This document shows, one piece after another, positions 16,591-24,720 of a stretch of DNA of 64,000 nucleotides. The DNA comes from Rhizobium cauense (GTDB lineage Bacteria > Pseudomonadota > Alphaproteobacteria > Rhizobiales > Rhizobiaceae): NCBI RefSeq assembly GCF_019511525.1, contig NZ_JAEUAT010000009.1:124001-188000 (forward strand), read 5' to 3'. Within the stretch, counting starts at the first letter, position 1; each line of letters opens with the position of its first letter. The translations under genes were made by a program, and so were the position numbers. The notes under the pieces were generated by a model. The model was not told where the DNA came from. It searched no databases and saw nothing but the letters and a program-made list of their open reading frames with translations.

Positions 16591-16845
16591 ATGGACGACA
16601 AAAAGATTAGAGAAGCCGCTTACCGCAAGTGGGAAAAGGAGGGCCGCCCGGAAGGCGAGGCCGATCGCCACTGGTTTGAGGCCGTACAGGAATCTGACGA
16701 AGGCGATCTACCTCAGACATGGTCTTCCGACCATGCAGGCGGCGTCGTCCCTCCCGGAGATGGAGGTCGAACGACATCGGAAGCGATACCTTCTGACGAG
16801 CCGGGTGCCTTCAAACCTGGGGAGCTCGCTTCCGAGAACAAGTAA
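16591..16845 (+). CDS. DUF2934 domain protein
   Basis: An 84-residue, highly charged protein. Residues about 3-32 (KKIREAAYRKWEKEGRPEGEADRHWFEA) are the DUF2934 helix pair with the invariant W-x-x-x-G-x-P and HW features; the rest is low-complexity. Function unknown; such genes are common in rhizobial general-stress regulons. The ATG follows GGAGGA by seven bases and an EcfG-type motif lies directly upstream. Confidence 0.85.
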   Translation: MDDKKIREAAYRKWEKEGRPEGEADRHWFEAVQESDEGDLPQTWSSDHAGGVVPPGDGGRTTSEAIPSDEPGAFKPGELASENK

Positions 16846-17061
16846 CGGGGTTCACCGGCAGAAGGCTCTGCGGATCGGCGCGTGTCGGCGTGTCGGCGAC
16901 AAAGGTAATACACCGATCCCGGAAGCCGTTCACTGGAGCGGTTAGGCAGGCGCGCCAATTTCCACCCATTATTCTACAAATCGATGTACGATGACAGCAG
17001 ATTAGCTTCGCGCGCTGCGCTCGGTCGTGTGACGAAGCGCACCGCCTTTGCCTTGGCTACC

Positions 17062-17081
17062 ACTGGTTTTAGGAAACCAGT
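17062..17081. promoter_or_regulatory. Palindrome upstream of the HARP-like gene
   Basis: ACTGGTTT (17062-17069) and AAACCAGT (17074-17081) form a perfect inverted repeat around TAGG, 25 bases before the ATG at 17106. It could be an operator or a small hairpin; no U-run follows. Confidence 0.45.
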
Positions 17082-17105
17082 CACTACGGACGCGCGTTTG
17101 CCTAC

Positions 17106-17975
17106 ATGGCCAATTACGATAAGTCAGAACGCGACAAGGACGTTGCGCCGGGCGCCGAAGTGAGCTTTCCCTTTGACCGAATGTCGGTGGAGGACTTCCG
17201 TCAGCGGTTTCCCCGCGCACGCTGGAGCGATGCCCGTCAGGCATGGTTCGTTCCTGGGCGAACGGCTTCACGCAGGTTCGCCAGTTGGATGGCTGAACGT
17301 GAGGCCGAAGCGGACGCGTTCGCGGACGCCAAGGGAAGGGATGCATTCGAGTTCGATCCAATCCGGAGCGCGTACCTTGAAGTTGGTAAGGCTGGATTTC
17401 GGATCAAAACTCCCTATTCGAAAACGGTCGTAGACAACCTTCGGGAAATCCCGTTCGCCCGATGGGACAGCGACCTTAAGCTTTGGCACGTTGCTTTCCG
17501 CTCCTACGAGGAGCTCCGCCGGCGATGGACAGTCATCGAAACCGCCGCCGCTCGCAATGAGCCGGAAGCGCGAAAGCGCCGCGCCGAGGAACGCAAGGGG
17601 ACCGAGCAGGAGGCGAGAGCGAAGGCACGTTCCGCGGAAAGAAAGCGACGACGCTTCCCCTTGGCGAGCGATGACCTACCGCCTGTCGGCCGCGTGGTCG
17701 CGATTTTCTATGGCATCGTAATCTTCACCGAGATTACTGGTGAACTCGTCGATCCCAATTCTGTCTCCGATTTCTATCCTGACGCTACCGACAACCACGT
17801 CTGGGGGGTTTGGCGAAAGCCGACTTCAGAGGAACTCATTGCCACCCGGCCTTCCAAGACCTCGCCACCGGCGGGTTCTGAATGGTGGCTTCCGACGATC
17901 GAGGAACTACGTCCCGCCCGTCGCTCAGCCCGACGGTTGGAAGCAAAGCTAGGCGCAAACAAAAAGCCCTCCTAA
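17106..17975 (+). CDS. HARP-like repeat protein of unknown function
   Basis: A 289-residue soluble protein. Two segments share one pattern: residues about 24-58 (SVEDFRQRFPRARWSDARQA, then WFVPG) and 97-140 (PYSKTVVDNLREIPFARWDS, then LKLWHVAF). The spacing of Tyr/Phe, the hydrophobic helix, the A-R-W-D/S turn and the W-x-V strand recalls the HARP domain of SMARCAL1-type annealing helicases, though no helicase is present. A basic, arginine-rich coil (about 155-185) and a C-terminal hydrophobic region follow. It may bind DNA junctions, but this is only a resemblance. It stands alone, with a palindrome before it and a terminator after it. Confidence 0.7.
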   Translation: MANYDKSERDKDVAPGAEVSFPFDRMSVEDFRQRFPRARWSDARQAWFVPGRTASRRFASWMAEREAEADAFADAKGRDAFEFDPIRSAYLEVGKAGFRIKTPYSKTVVDNLREIPFARWDSDLKLWHVAFRSYEELRRRWTVIETAAARNEPEARKRRAEERKGTEQEARAKARSAERKRRRFPLASDDLPPVGRVVAIFYGIVIFTEITGELVDPNSVSDFYPDATDNHVWGVWRKPTSEELIATRPSKTSPPAGSEWWLPTIEELRPARRSARRLEAKLGANKKPS

Positions 17976-17998
17976 GCCCCGAGCTTGGAGGGCTTACT
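17964..17998 (+). terminator. Terminator after the HARP-like gene
   Basis: AAGCCCTCC (17964-17972) pairs perfectly with GGAGGGCTT (17987-17995). The A-rich stretch before and the TTACTT after make it usable on either strand. Confidence 0.65.
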
Positions 17999-18075
17999 TG
18001 CTCGTATCGCCGTCAACCGCTACCGGCGACACACTTTCCTCGTCCCGCTTAGGGAGCAAACCTGCGCCCGGCCCC

Positions 18076-18192
18076 TTATCCCCATCCTGCAGGATCCTTT
18101 GCATGCGTACCCACCGGAGGATGTTCCCGACTTTCCATAGCGTTCTTCCCAGTCTGTTCGATCGCCGGCTGCGCTTCGGTGTCTTTGTTCGC
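18076..18192 (-). pseudogene. Small protein gene that lacks a start codon
   Basis: On the minus strand AAGGAGG is followed after six bases by GCG AAC AAA GAC ACC and 33 further open codons (ending HAKDPAGWG then TAA). If GCG (18192-18190) were ATG, this would be a standard 38-residue hydrophilic protein beginning NKDTEAQPAIEQ. Either the start codon has been lost or initiation is unusual. The remaining bases between 17996 and 18432 show nothing else. Confidence 0.35.
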
Positions 18193-18432
18193 GCCAGACC
18201 TCCTTGCTTTTGTGAGGGGGAAATTCTGCAGCGCTCCTTGGTGTTCCTATTGATCAAAGCCAACGGGAATAGGTGAGGGCGCACCAATATGGCAGCCATC
18301 CCGTTTAGCCGAGCGCTGGGCCTACAAAATGCTTCTGCTTTCATCGGGAGGGCATCATTCCAGCACTTTCAGTGTGGACGACAGGCGAGACGAACATACG
18401 GCGGGACGGTTTAGTGAATCCGAATGAACGTG

Positions 18433-19308
18433 CTAGGCCTCAAGGAAAACCGCGAGTTCCCGAGATACGGTCTCTGGATCCTCCCGCTGCGGAAAATGCC
18501 CGACATTTTGCAGCAGGATTCGTTCGAATGGACCAGCAAACTTCCTGTGGACGTCTTCCGACATGGCGGGCGGGGTGACGCCGTCCTGTTCGCCCTGAAT
18601 GAAAACGGCCGGGAGCGACAGTGACTTCGTCTCCTTCACCTTGTCCTCGAGCCAGACACTGCGTGGATCCGCATCGGCTTCCTCCCAGCGAACCCGGTAG
18701 CTGTGAAGTGTAACAGCCAGCCAGTCCGGATTCTCGAAGGACGTGGCAACTGCGTCGAAGGTCGCCTCGTCGAACCAGCCATCTGGCGCCCAGTTCTCCC
18801 ATTGGATGCGGGCAAACCCCCTTCGATCTTTGGCGATGGCCTCGGCGCCGCGCTTCGTCGCCATGAACCACTGGTACCAGAAAAGTTGTGACTGCCGGAA
18901 CGACGGTGTCCGCAACCCGCCCATCCGGGGCGGCGATGAGAGCTGTCCGATGCGCTCGATGCGGTCAGGCCATCCAATCGCCAGGCACTCGGCTACATGC
19001 GATCCCCAGTCGTGGCCCACGACTGAGAACTGCTCGATGCCAAGCCCGTCCATTAGCGCGATCGCGTCCATTGCCAGAATGCCGCCGTTCGCCGTTCTTA
19101 GTCTGCTATCGTTACGAAAGGTCGTCGGCCCGAACCCGCGCAGATATGGAATGACGAAGCGAAGACGGCGGTCCCTCAATCGCTCGACGATCGCGTTCCA
19201 GGTCGTGGCGTCGTCCGGCCATCCGTGCAGAAGGAGAACTGCCTTCCCGCGCTGCGCTCCCGTTTCCATAAAAGAGATCTGGAGGTCTTCCGTCAGGACG
19301 TGCGGCAT
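18433..19308 (-). CDS. Alpha/beta hydrolase of the epoxide hydrolase/haloalkane dehalogenase type
   Basis: A 291-residue alpha/beta hydrolase. HGWPDD (residues 28-33) is the oxyanion-loop motif, D100 in GHDWGS is the nucleophile position (aspartate, as in epoxide hydrolases and dehalogenases, rather than serine), and H271 in VGHFPQREDP the general base. A lid region rich in Trp lies between about 135 and 210. Substrate unknown. It follows the antiporter gene by 15 bases on the same strand, probably as the second gene of a two-gene operon. Confidence 0.87.
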   Translation of the reverse strand: MPHVLTEDLQISFMETGAQRGKAVLLLHGWPDDATTWNAIVERLRDRRLRFVIPYLRGFGPTTFRNDSRLRTANGGILAMDAIALMDGLGIEQFSVVGHDWGSHVAECLAIGWPDRIERIGQLSSPPRMGGLRTPSFRQSQLFWYQWFMATKRGAEAIAKDRRGFARIQWENWAPDGWFDEATFDAVATSFENPDWLAVTLHSYRVRWEEADADPRSVWLEDKVKETKSLSLPAVFIQGEQDGVTPPAMSEDVHRKFAGPFERILLQNVGHFPQREDPETVSRELAVFLEA

Positions 19309-19323
19309 GCGTAACTCTCTCCT

Positions 19324-20595
19324 TTAGGTTGATGTGGTCAGCGCGGTGGGCTTCATCGGATCGACGCCGCGACGGTGATCGATCCAACGCATGACTGGCG
19401 TGACGCTTACACCGTGCAGAACGACCGACATCAGGATGATAAGAAAGACGGTGGACCAAACCGTCTCAACGTCTTCAAACTTCGTGTTCCCAGAAGCGTA
19501 GGCGAGATAGTAGATCGATCCCAGTCCGCGGATACCGAAGATTGATATTATCACTTTCTCGGCCCGTGTGTGTCGACATCCGATCAAGCTGATCCATGCA
19601 GCAAGCGGCCTGACGACGGCGAGCACGAGGACAGATACCGAAACGATGCGCCAGTCGGCACGCATCAGGATCGAGCCTTCCGCCAGGATCGAGCCGAAGC
19701 AGACAAGCAGTACCATCATGAGCAGTCGTTCAATCTGCTCTCCGAAGTCGTGCAGTTCGCCGTGGTATTCGCTCTTGCGCTCGACGCTGCGAAGCGTGAG
19801 AGCGGCGACAAAGACGGCGACAAACCCGTAGCCGTGTACGAGTTCGGTCGCGCCATAGGCCACGCAGGTGAAACCGAGAGCGGCAAGTCCGTCTCCCGTT
19901 TTCGCGATACGCCCGGCTTCTGGCATCCGAAAGGTCAGATAGCCGAGCAATTTCCCAACCAACCACCCCATCGTGAGGCCAGTCGAGAGCTTCCAAACCA
20001 CGTCGAATGCGAACCAATGCGCAAACCAGCCAAATCCCCCGCCCTCATGGCTTGCAATGGCGATGGCGGCCATCACGAAGGGAAAGCTCAGGCCGTCGTT
20101 CAGCCCGGCCTCCGATGTCAGTGAAAAGCGGATAAAATCCTCCTCGCCAGTCTGGGGCGGGCCTACCTGCACGTCTGCGGCGAGAACCGGATCAGTCGGG
20201 GCGAGCGCTGCGCCCAGAAGAAGGGCAGACGCAATTCCAAGACCGAGCAGGCTCCATCCGAGTAGCGTGATCGCTACGATGGAGAGGGGCATCGCGATAC
20301 CGAGAAGCCGCCACGTGGCAGCCCACCGGCGCAAATCCAGCGGCCGGTCAATCTTAAGACCAGCGCCCATGAGGGCAACGATGACGACGAACTCCGTGAG
20401 ATGCTCCGTCCATTTGGTGTTCTCCAGCGGATTCATCGCAGCGAGGGGCGTGAACTGCAACCAGGTGAGAACCGCACCAATGGCCAAGCAGCAGATCGGC
20501 AGCGACAATGGAAGGCGGCGCAAGGCCATCGGCAACCAGGCCGTCAACAGGACAACCGTGCCAAAGATGAATAGCGTGACCACGTAAGTGTCCAA
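19324..20595 (-). CDS. Na+/H+ (cation/proton) antiporter, CPA1 type
   Basis: A 423-residue membrane protein with about 11-12 hydrophobic segments. Signature stretches of CPA1 antiporters are present: APTDPVLA near residue 131, SEAGLNDGLSFP near 160 (the ion-binding Asp), and FGIRGLGSIYYLAY near 355. It should exchange Na+ or K+ for protons at the inner membrane. The frame begins with TTG (20595), just before the first membrane segment; no good ribosome site is visible there and the true start could differ by a few codons. Confidence 0.88.
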   Translation of the reverse strand: MDTYVVTLFIFGTVVLLTAWLPMALRRLPLSLPICCLAIGAVLTWLQFTPLAAMNPLENTKWTEHLTEFVVIVALMGAGLKIDRPLDLRRWAATWRLLGIAMPLSIVAITLLGWSLLGLGIASALLLGAALAPTDPVLAADVQVGPPQTGEEDFIRFSLTSEAGLNDGLSFPFVMAAIAIASHEGGGFGWFAHWFAFDVVWKLSTGLTMGWLVGKLLGYLTFRMPEAGRIAKTGDGLAALGFTCVAYGATELVHGYGFVAVFVAALTLRSVERKSEYHGELHDFGEQIERLLMMVLLVCFGSILAEGSILMRADWRIVSVSVLVLAVVRPLAAWISLIGCRHTRAEKVIISIFGIRGLGSIYYLAYASGNTKFEDVETVWSTVFLIILMSVVLHGVSVTPVMRWIDHRRGVDPMKPTALTTST

Positions 20596-20715
20596 ATTCT
20601 ATTTCTCTCTTGCCTGCTTCAGCCGCACTCCGGCTGCAACCTGTCTGCCCTCTTGCTTGGCGACCACGGCGTCGTGCAACGTGCGTGCAGCGTTGCGAAC
20701 TTCCTCCTGGATCGC

Positions 20716-21696
20716 TTAGTCCTTTTCGTACGCCGGATGGTTCGTGGCGTAGGGCTCCCAATATCCAATGTACCTATCGACTTCCGCCAGCGTCCCGGCC
20801 GGCTCCAGTTCCATTGATTTCAACCAGTCGGAAACGCCGCGCCTGACATTCTCGACGCCTTCGGTATCGCCGTGAACGATAACCGAGAAAAGTCGGCCCT
20901 CGAGATGCTTGGGATAGTCCCATCCCCGCATCTCAATCTCCTTGGCCTCCTTGGCATGCTTGCCATGCGTGGTTGTCGGGTCGGGATTGCCGCCGTCTGC
21001 GCAGACAAGCCGGTCGATCATCAGCTTGAGCGGAGAGGAGGTCTGGTACCAGTTGACCGGCGTGACGATCATGATGCCGTGCGCCTCGACCCACATCGGA
21101 TAGATATCGTTCATCCAGTCGTGGATCTGTCCGAGCGAATAGTTCGGGTAGCAGGAGCAAGGCCAATGACAGAGCGCAGCCGATGTCGAGAAGCATGCCT
21201 TGCAAGGATGAATCTGACGCCCGAATTCCGCAGTAATGCGGCTGAGATCAAGAACTTCGACGCTTGTCCGTGGGCTCTGCTCCAGGATTGCCTTGGCAAT
21301 TGCGACCATCCGGTAGCTCTTCGAGACCTCGCCGGGACAGGTGTGCTCGCTGCGGGCCGAGCCGTTGATCAGCAGAAAGCGGCGAGGCCCGTTCGCGTCT
21401 TCATGACGCTGCTGCGCAACCCCAATCGCGTCACGGGCGGAGAGCCAGTCCCTGGCGAGATCGTAAGAGGGGTCGGCAAACTCGGGGCCGGCCTTGCGGG
21501 TCTTGGGGCTCTTTCGGGAGTTTTCGTAAGCGTCCCAAGCCGCTGCAGTCACCTTCTCCAACTCAACCTTTAATGGCTCGTAGGCCGGATCCTTGAACTG
21601 GTCGAGAAATCGCTGCTTGAAGATGGTTTCCGAAAGGCGTGGGCTAGGACTGCCCTTGCGAGGTTCCAGGTCTTGATGCTGCGTATCGCTTGTCAT
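20716..21696 (-). CDS. NADPH-dependent FMN reductase-type flavoprotein
   Basis: A 326-residue protein. After a hydrophilic N-terminal extension of about 100 residues comes a flavodoxin-like fold: the FMN phosphate loop is GSARSEHTCPGEVSKS (about residues 115-130), followed by the CKACFSTSAALCHWPCSCYP cysteine-rich loop and the TPVNWYQTSSPLKLMIDR segment of NAD(P)H:FMN/quinone reductases. The cysteine-rich loop is unusual and might bind a metal. GGAG before the ATG and a consensus EcfG promoter at 21724-21748 support the start at 21696 over longer alternatives. Confidence 0.82.
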   Translation of the reverse strand: MTSDTQHQDLEPRKGSPSPRLSETIFKQRFLDQFKDPAYEPLKVELEKVTAAAWDAYENSRKSPKTRKAGPEFADPSYDLARDWLSARDAIGVAQQRHEDANGPRRFLLINGSARSEHTCPGEVSKSYRMVAIAKAILEQSPRTSVEVLDLSRITAEFGRQIHPCKACFSTSAALCHWPCSCYPNYSLGQIHDWMNDIYPMWVEAHGIMIVTPVNWYQTSSPLKLMIDRLVCADGGNPDPTTTHGKHAKEAKEIEMRGWDYPKHLEGRLFSVIVHGDTEGVENVRRGVSDWLKSMELEPAGTLAEVDRYIGYWEPYATNHPAYEKD

Positions 21697-21723
21697 CGGA
21701 TGCTCCGCTGAATGATTAAGAGA

Positions 21724-21748
21724 AACGTCGCCTCGTTTATCTCGTTCC
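21724..21748 (-). promoter_or_regulatory. EcfG/RpoE2 promoter of the FMN-reductase gene
   Basis: GGAAC-16-CGTT, full consensus, ending 27 bases before the ATG at 21696. Confidence 0.75.
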
Positions 21749-21794
21749 GAGTGGAGCGGCCTCATCATCGGCTTGGCCCAAGGGGATCGGTCGC

Positions 21795-22090
21795 CGTTCG
21801 GTCTGGCCAATCTTACAGGAAAGCCGGTAACTTCGTGCTGGCTATCGCGCTCGTCGTGATATGAGCGGTCCCGGGACCGTTTTTCGGGCACTGCGAAACC
21901 CGGCAGCGGGTCATCAACACGAGCACCACGATCATCGCCTTTCTGATTGTGTTCGTCCTGCAGAACTCGCAGAACAGATATGGAAAAGCTTTGCAGGCAA
22001 GCTTGACGAGTTGATCCTGACTTCGCAGGCTCAGAACAAGTTTGTCGACATTGAAAAGCTCGAATGCGCAGAAGGCCCTATGCGCCCAGC
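21795..22090 (+). pseudogene. Low-affinity iron permease, inactivated
   Basis: Translation gives NFVLAIALVVI, a TGA stop (21862-21864) where related proteins have Trp, then AVPGPFFGHCETRQRVINTS, TTIIAFLIVFVLQNSQNRYG and, after a frameshift near 21985, KLDELILTSQAQNKFVDIEK. These are the two membrane segments and C-terminal Leu-rich part of the low-affinity iron permease family. One nonsense change and one frameshift make it a pseudogene. The following bases to 22405 contain readable but unassigned fragments. Confidence 0.65.
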
Positions 22091-22405
22091 ACGCGGCCGA
22101 CAGCAAGGCCTAGAAGACATCGTCGGTCACAAGCTTCCCGCGCGCCGTCGCTCGCGCGGACGAGCGCGTCACTATCCTTGCGCGCGTGCACGTCAAAATT
22201 CTGCCAATGTTGATGGAGCTGTGCCGATGATCTTCGGGATCAGACCCAGTCGGAGATATCGTCCTCACACCGAAGAATGCCCAGAGCATCAAATGGTGGC
22301 GAAGGTCCCGACCGCTTCAGGCTCCCGCCACCGGAGTTTCGGAAAATTTGCGGATGTCCCGCTACAACGGCGTTCCGTTTTCCTAATCGTGTCGCTGATT
22401 GCTGG

Positions 22406-22849
22406 TCAGAGATCGATCAGGGCAATGCCAAGCTCCTCGCGCTTCTTGCGCCGGAAGCTGACTCCGCTCTCGCGGATCATAATCTCAAGCGTCGGATGGA
22501 CAAGGCCCTCAATGAAATGGCCGCCCTTGGTCGAGCCATCCTCCATTCCAAGGACGACATGCATGTGAAGGCTGGCCTTACCGTCGTCGCCGACCGCGAC
22601 ATCGCCGATGGCACTCAGTACCTCTGTCTGGCACCCTATCGGAATTTCCTTGTAGCGCTTAGTTCCGAAGTCGAAAAAGCCCAACGTGGCACTGCTGAAG
22701 GCGCCGATTGCCGTTAGCGACGCCCCGCCGAGCTTCTTCTCCTCAGCGAAGCGAGTAATGGCCCCAAATGCTTCCTCGCCGTCCTCCAGCACGAGCACGA
22801 AGTTTCGCTCGCGCCAAGGGTCTGTTTCCCCAAGTTCCTTGCTTTTCAT
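22406..22849 (-). CDS. PPC (DUF296) domain protein
   Basis: A 147-residue single-domain PPC/DUF296 protein: the core GGASLTAIGAFSSATLGFFD, the strand LHMHVVLGMEDG with the metal-site type His-x-His, and the GGHFIEGLVHPTLEIMI segment are all present. In plants the domain accompanies AT-hooks; bacterial stand-alone members form trimers of unknown function. GGGAGA precedes the ATG at 22849. Upstream sequence in the same frame to 22963 lacks similarity. Confidence 0.85.
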   Translation of the reverse strand: MKSKELGETDPWRERNFVLVLEDGEEAFGAITRFAEEKKLGGASLTAIGAFSSATLGFFDFGTKRYKEIPIGCQTEVLSAIGDVAVGDDGKASLHMHVVLGMEDGSTKGGHFIEGLVHPTLEIMIRESGVSFRRKKREELGIALIDL

Positions 22850-23260
22850 AGCTATCTCCCTGACGAGTGTTATGTCACGCCAATGCTTCAGACGCCTTGT
22901 GGATTTTAAAAGCGAGTTGCTCTGCTCGCCGCATATTGTCATGCGATGTATCCTGACCAGCATTGGTCGAGTGGGCGAAACAATCAGTCATCGTGGGCGC
23001 CGGCTTTTAAAAAAAAGGGGTAAGCGTTCAACGAACGATGTGCTCGTATGTTCCGATGGCAAGGTGAAGGTCGGGAATAGGAAACCCAGCGTTGCGAGGC
23101 TCGCAATTGTGATCGCTGTCCCCTATCGGTGATTGTCTTTCGCGAGGTGCCCCGCAAAAAGAAGATGATTTGTTGCCCCGAGAGGTTGGAGGTCAATACG
23201 CTGTAGCGATTGGCTCATGACACTCACGAGGTCTTGCTGCTGCACAGCTTCCAACTTAAA
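22850..23260. other. Gene-free stretch
   Basis: About 410 bases without a convincing reading frame, terminator or EcfG motif. It must contain the promoter of the PPC gene on its left side; I cannot assign it. Confidence 0.4.
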
Positions 23261-23294
23261 AAGCCAGCGCCGGCGGCCTTCTGTCCGCCGGCGC
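23252..23294 (-). terminator. Terminator of the general stress protein gene
   Basis: On the minus strand GCGCCGGCGG and CCGCCGGCGC (23285-23294 and 23267-23276) form a ten-pair GC stem followed by TGGCTTTTT. Confidence 0.8.
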
Positions 23295-23309
23295 ATGTTA
23301 CATGTGGAT

Positions 23310-23918
23310 CTAGAGACGGTTCGCGCGATAACGTTGGCGTTCCGCCTCCATCTGCTCTGGCGTGTAAGGTTCGGCCGCCTCGTCGAACCGCGTCCAGCCC
23401 TGTTCGAGGTAGCTCGCGCGGCGGGCGGCGACGTCGACCGGCCGAGAGCTGTTAAGAATAGCCTGTGTGCTTGAGACCTTGCTCTCTTCCACCTTCGCGG
23501 TGACGACCGAGCCGCCGCGGCGGATGCCTTCTGCGTAGAAGTTCGCCTCGTTCTCCGGGACGCCCTCTTTCATCATCGCCCCGACGATGCCACCAACCGC
23601 TCCACCTGCAACCGCGCCGGCTACTGCTCCCGCAGCCGTGGCAGCAAGCCAGCCAGCTGCAACGACTGGACCAACGCCCGGAATGGCCATCAACCCGAGC
23701 CCTGTCAGCAGGCCGCCAGCACCACCGGCAACCGCACCGATCCCGGCACCTGTGCCAGCACCTTCCTCGGTATAACTGCCCTGGCCTTCGATATCGACGC
23801 CGCTCGCCTTGTTCGTGACAATGCTGATGTCGTCGGAGGGGACGCCGGCCGTCTCAAGAGCCTTCACTGCTTCGCGGGCGTCGTCGTAGTTGTCATACAG
23901 TCCTGTGATGGTACGCAT
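23310..23918 (-). CDS. General stress protein 17M-like / glycine-zipper protein
   Basis: A 202-residue protein. Residues 1-35 (TITGLYDNYDDAREAVKALE) are the YflT-type general-stress alpha/beta module; residues about 50-115 are a long Gly/Ala-rich hydrophobic stretch with repeated GAxAG spacing typical of glycine-zipper membrane segments; the C-terminal tail is hydrophilic. It is 18 bases behind the PepSY-like gene and ends at a strong terminator, so both probably share the EcfG-type promoter at 24278-24302. Confidence 0.82.
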   Translation of the reverse strand: MRTITGLYDNYDDAREAVKALETAGVPSDDISIVTNKASGVDIEGQGSYTEEGAGTGAGIGAVAGGAGGLLTGLGLMAIPGVGPVVAAGWLAATAAGAVAGAVAGGAVGGIVGAMMKEGVPENEANFYAEGIRRGGSVVTAKVEESKVSSTQAILNSSRPVDVAARRASYLEQGWTRFDEAAEPYTPEQMEAERQRYRANRL

Positions 23919-23936
23919 ATATTTTCTGGCCTCCGC

Positions 23937-24248
23937 TTACTTGGCCATGGTCACGTTGCCCTGAAAGTCCAGGGACACGCCCCCGTTCTTGCCGTCCTTC
24001 TTGGCCATCGCCCGCCAGACGCCCTGATCGTCGAGCTTCAAGCCGGTGACATCCGTGTAGCCGGCCCCCTCAATGCGCTCTTTCGCTTGCGCTTCGGTAA
24101 AACTGTTCTTGCCTGCGACAGGAGCGCCCGGATTGTGTTCGGTGTTGATTGCCGGGGTCGTCTGGGACGTCGACGGCGTCTCGCTTTGCGCAAAGACCGT
24201 TGTCGCCGAAAGAAGAAGGCCGACGGAAAGTGCAGTGATTGTCTTCAT
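23937..24248 (-). CDS. Secreted PepSY-like small protein
   Basis: A 103-residue exported protein: signal peptide residues 1-20 (MKTITALSVGLLLSATTVFA), a Ser/Thr/Pro linker, then a PepSY-like domain (FTEAQAKERIEGAGYTDVTG, then WRAMA and VSLDFQGNV). Periplasmic; function unknown, such domains are often inhibitors or sensors. GGAGACATCC precedes the ATG and an EcfG-type motif lies upstream. Confidence 0.8.
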   Translation of the reverse strand: MKTITALSVGLLLSATTVFAQSETPSTSQTTPAINTEHNPGAPVAGKNSFTEAQAKERIEGAGYTDVTGLKLDDQGVWRAMAKKDGKNGGVSLDFQGNVTMAK

Positions 24249-24277
24249 TGTGGATGTCTCCTTTATTGCCGAGAAAG

Positions 24278-24302
24278 AACCTCGAAAAATCGAGTTTGTT
24301 CC
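24278..24302 (-). promoter_or_regulatory. EcfG/RpoE2-type promoter of the PepSY/general-stress pair
   Basis: GGAAC-16-GGTT, ending 29 bases before the PepSY ATG. Confidence 0.65.
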
Positions 24303-24720
24303 GACGGTTATGTGTTGGATGCCGTGTTTTTATTCATGACACCCTTGGCAACGGCTATGCTTTTAACGCACTACGAGGCTATGCCAATGGTTGAGAAGAG
24401 ACGTGGTTGTGGTGGTTCAATCCAAAATTTTCCAGCGTGATCCGACCATCGGCAGGCTATCGGAGCTGACACGACACTCCCGGCAGATGTCGCCGGCCAA
24501 AACCCGTGGGGGCTTCGCGCAGGCGCAGAATAGATGCTGAACTGCAAAGGACGGCGGGCCAGCTTACGATGCATCTTTTCGTATCCTCGTGCGTTGTCTG
24601 CCAGGTGCGGATAAGAATTGAACATGTTCTTGACACCGACATCAAACCGCGTCGGGCGACGGTGGTAACGAAAAGGACCGGCCAGCGCGAGTTCGACGGC
24701 CGCTTCCCGGTGGAGCTAAT
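24303..24720. other. Gene-free stretch before the acetyltransferase gene
   Basis: Nothing identifiable: frames here are short and lack similarity, and no terminator or EcfG motif is seen on the plus strand. The acetyltransferase promoter should lie at its right end. Confidence 0.35.

Noticed and set aside
17994..18344. 116-codon minus-strand frame
   Set aside because: It overlaps, in another frame, the better-supported 38-codon frame with a perfect ribosome site and runs into the terminator of the HARP-like gene.
20602..20715. Minus-strand frame reading IQEEVRNAARTLHDAVVAKQ and on to a stop just before the antiporter
   Set aside because: It looks protein-like but has no ATG, GTG or TTG at a sensible place; AGGAGG falls inside it rather than before a start.
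22110..22390. Readable plus-strand fragments (such as ERVTILARVHVKILPMLMEL and GDIVLTPKNAQSIKWW) after the iron permease remnant
   Set aside because: No family recognised, with stops between the pieces; not enough to call a pseudogene.
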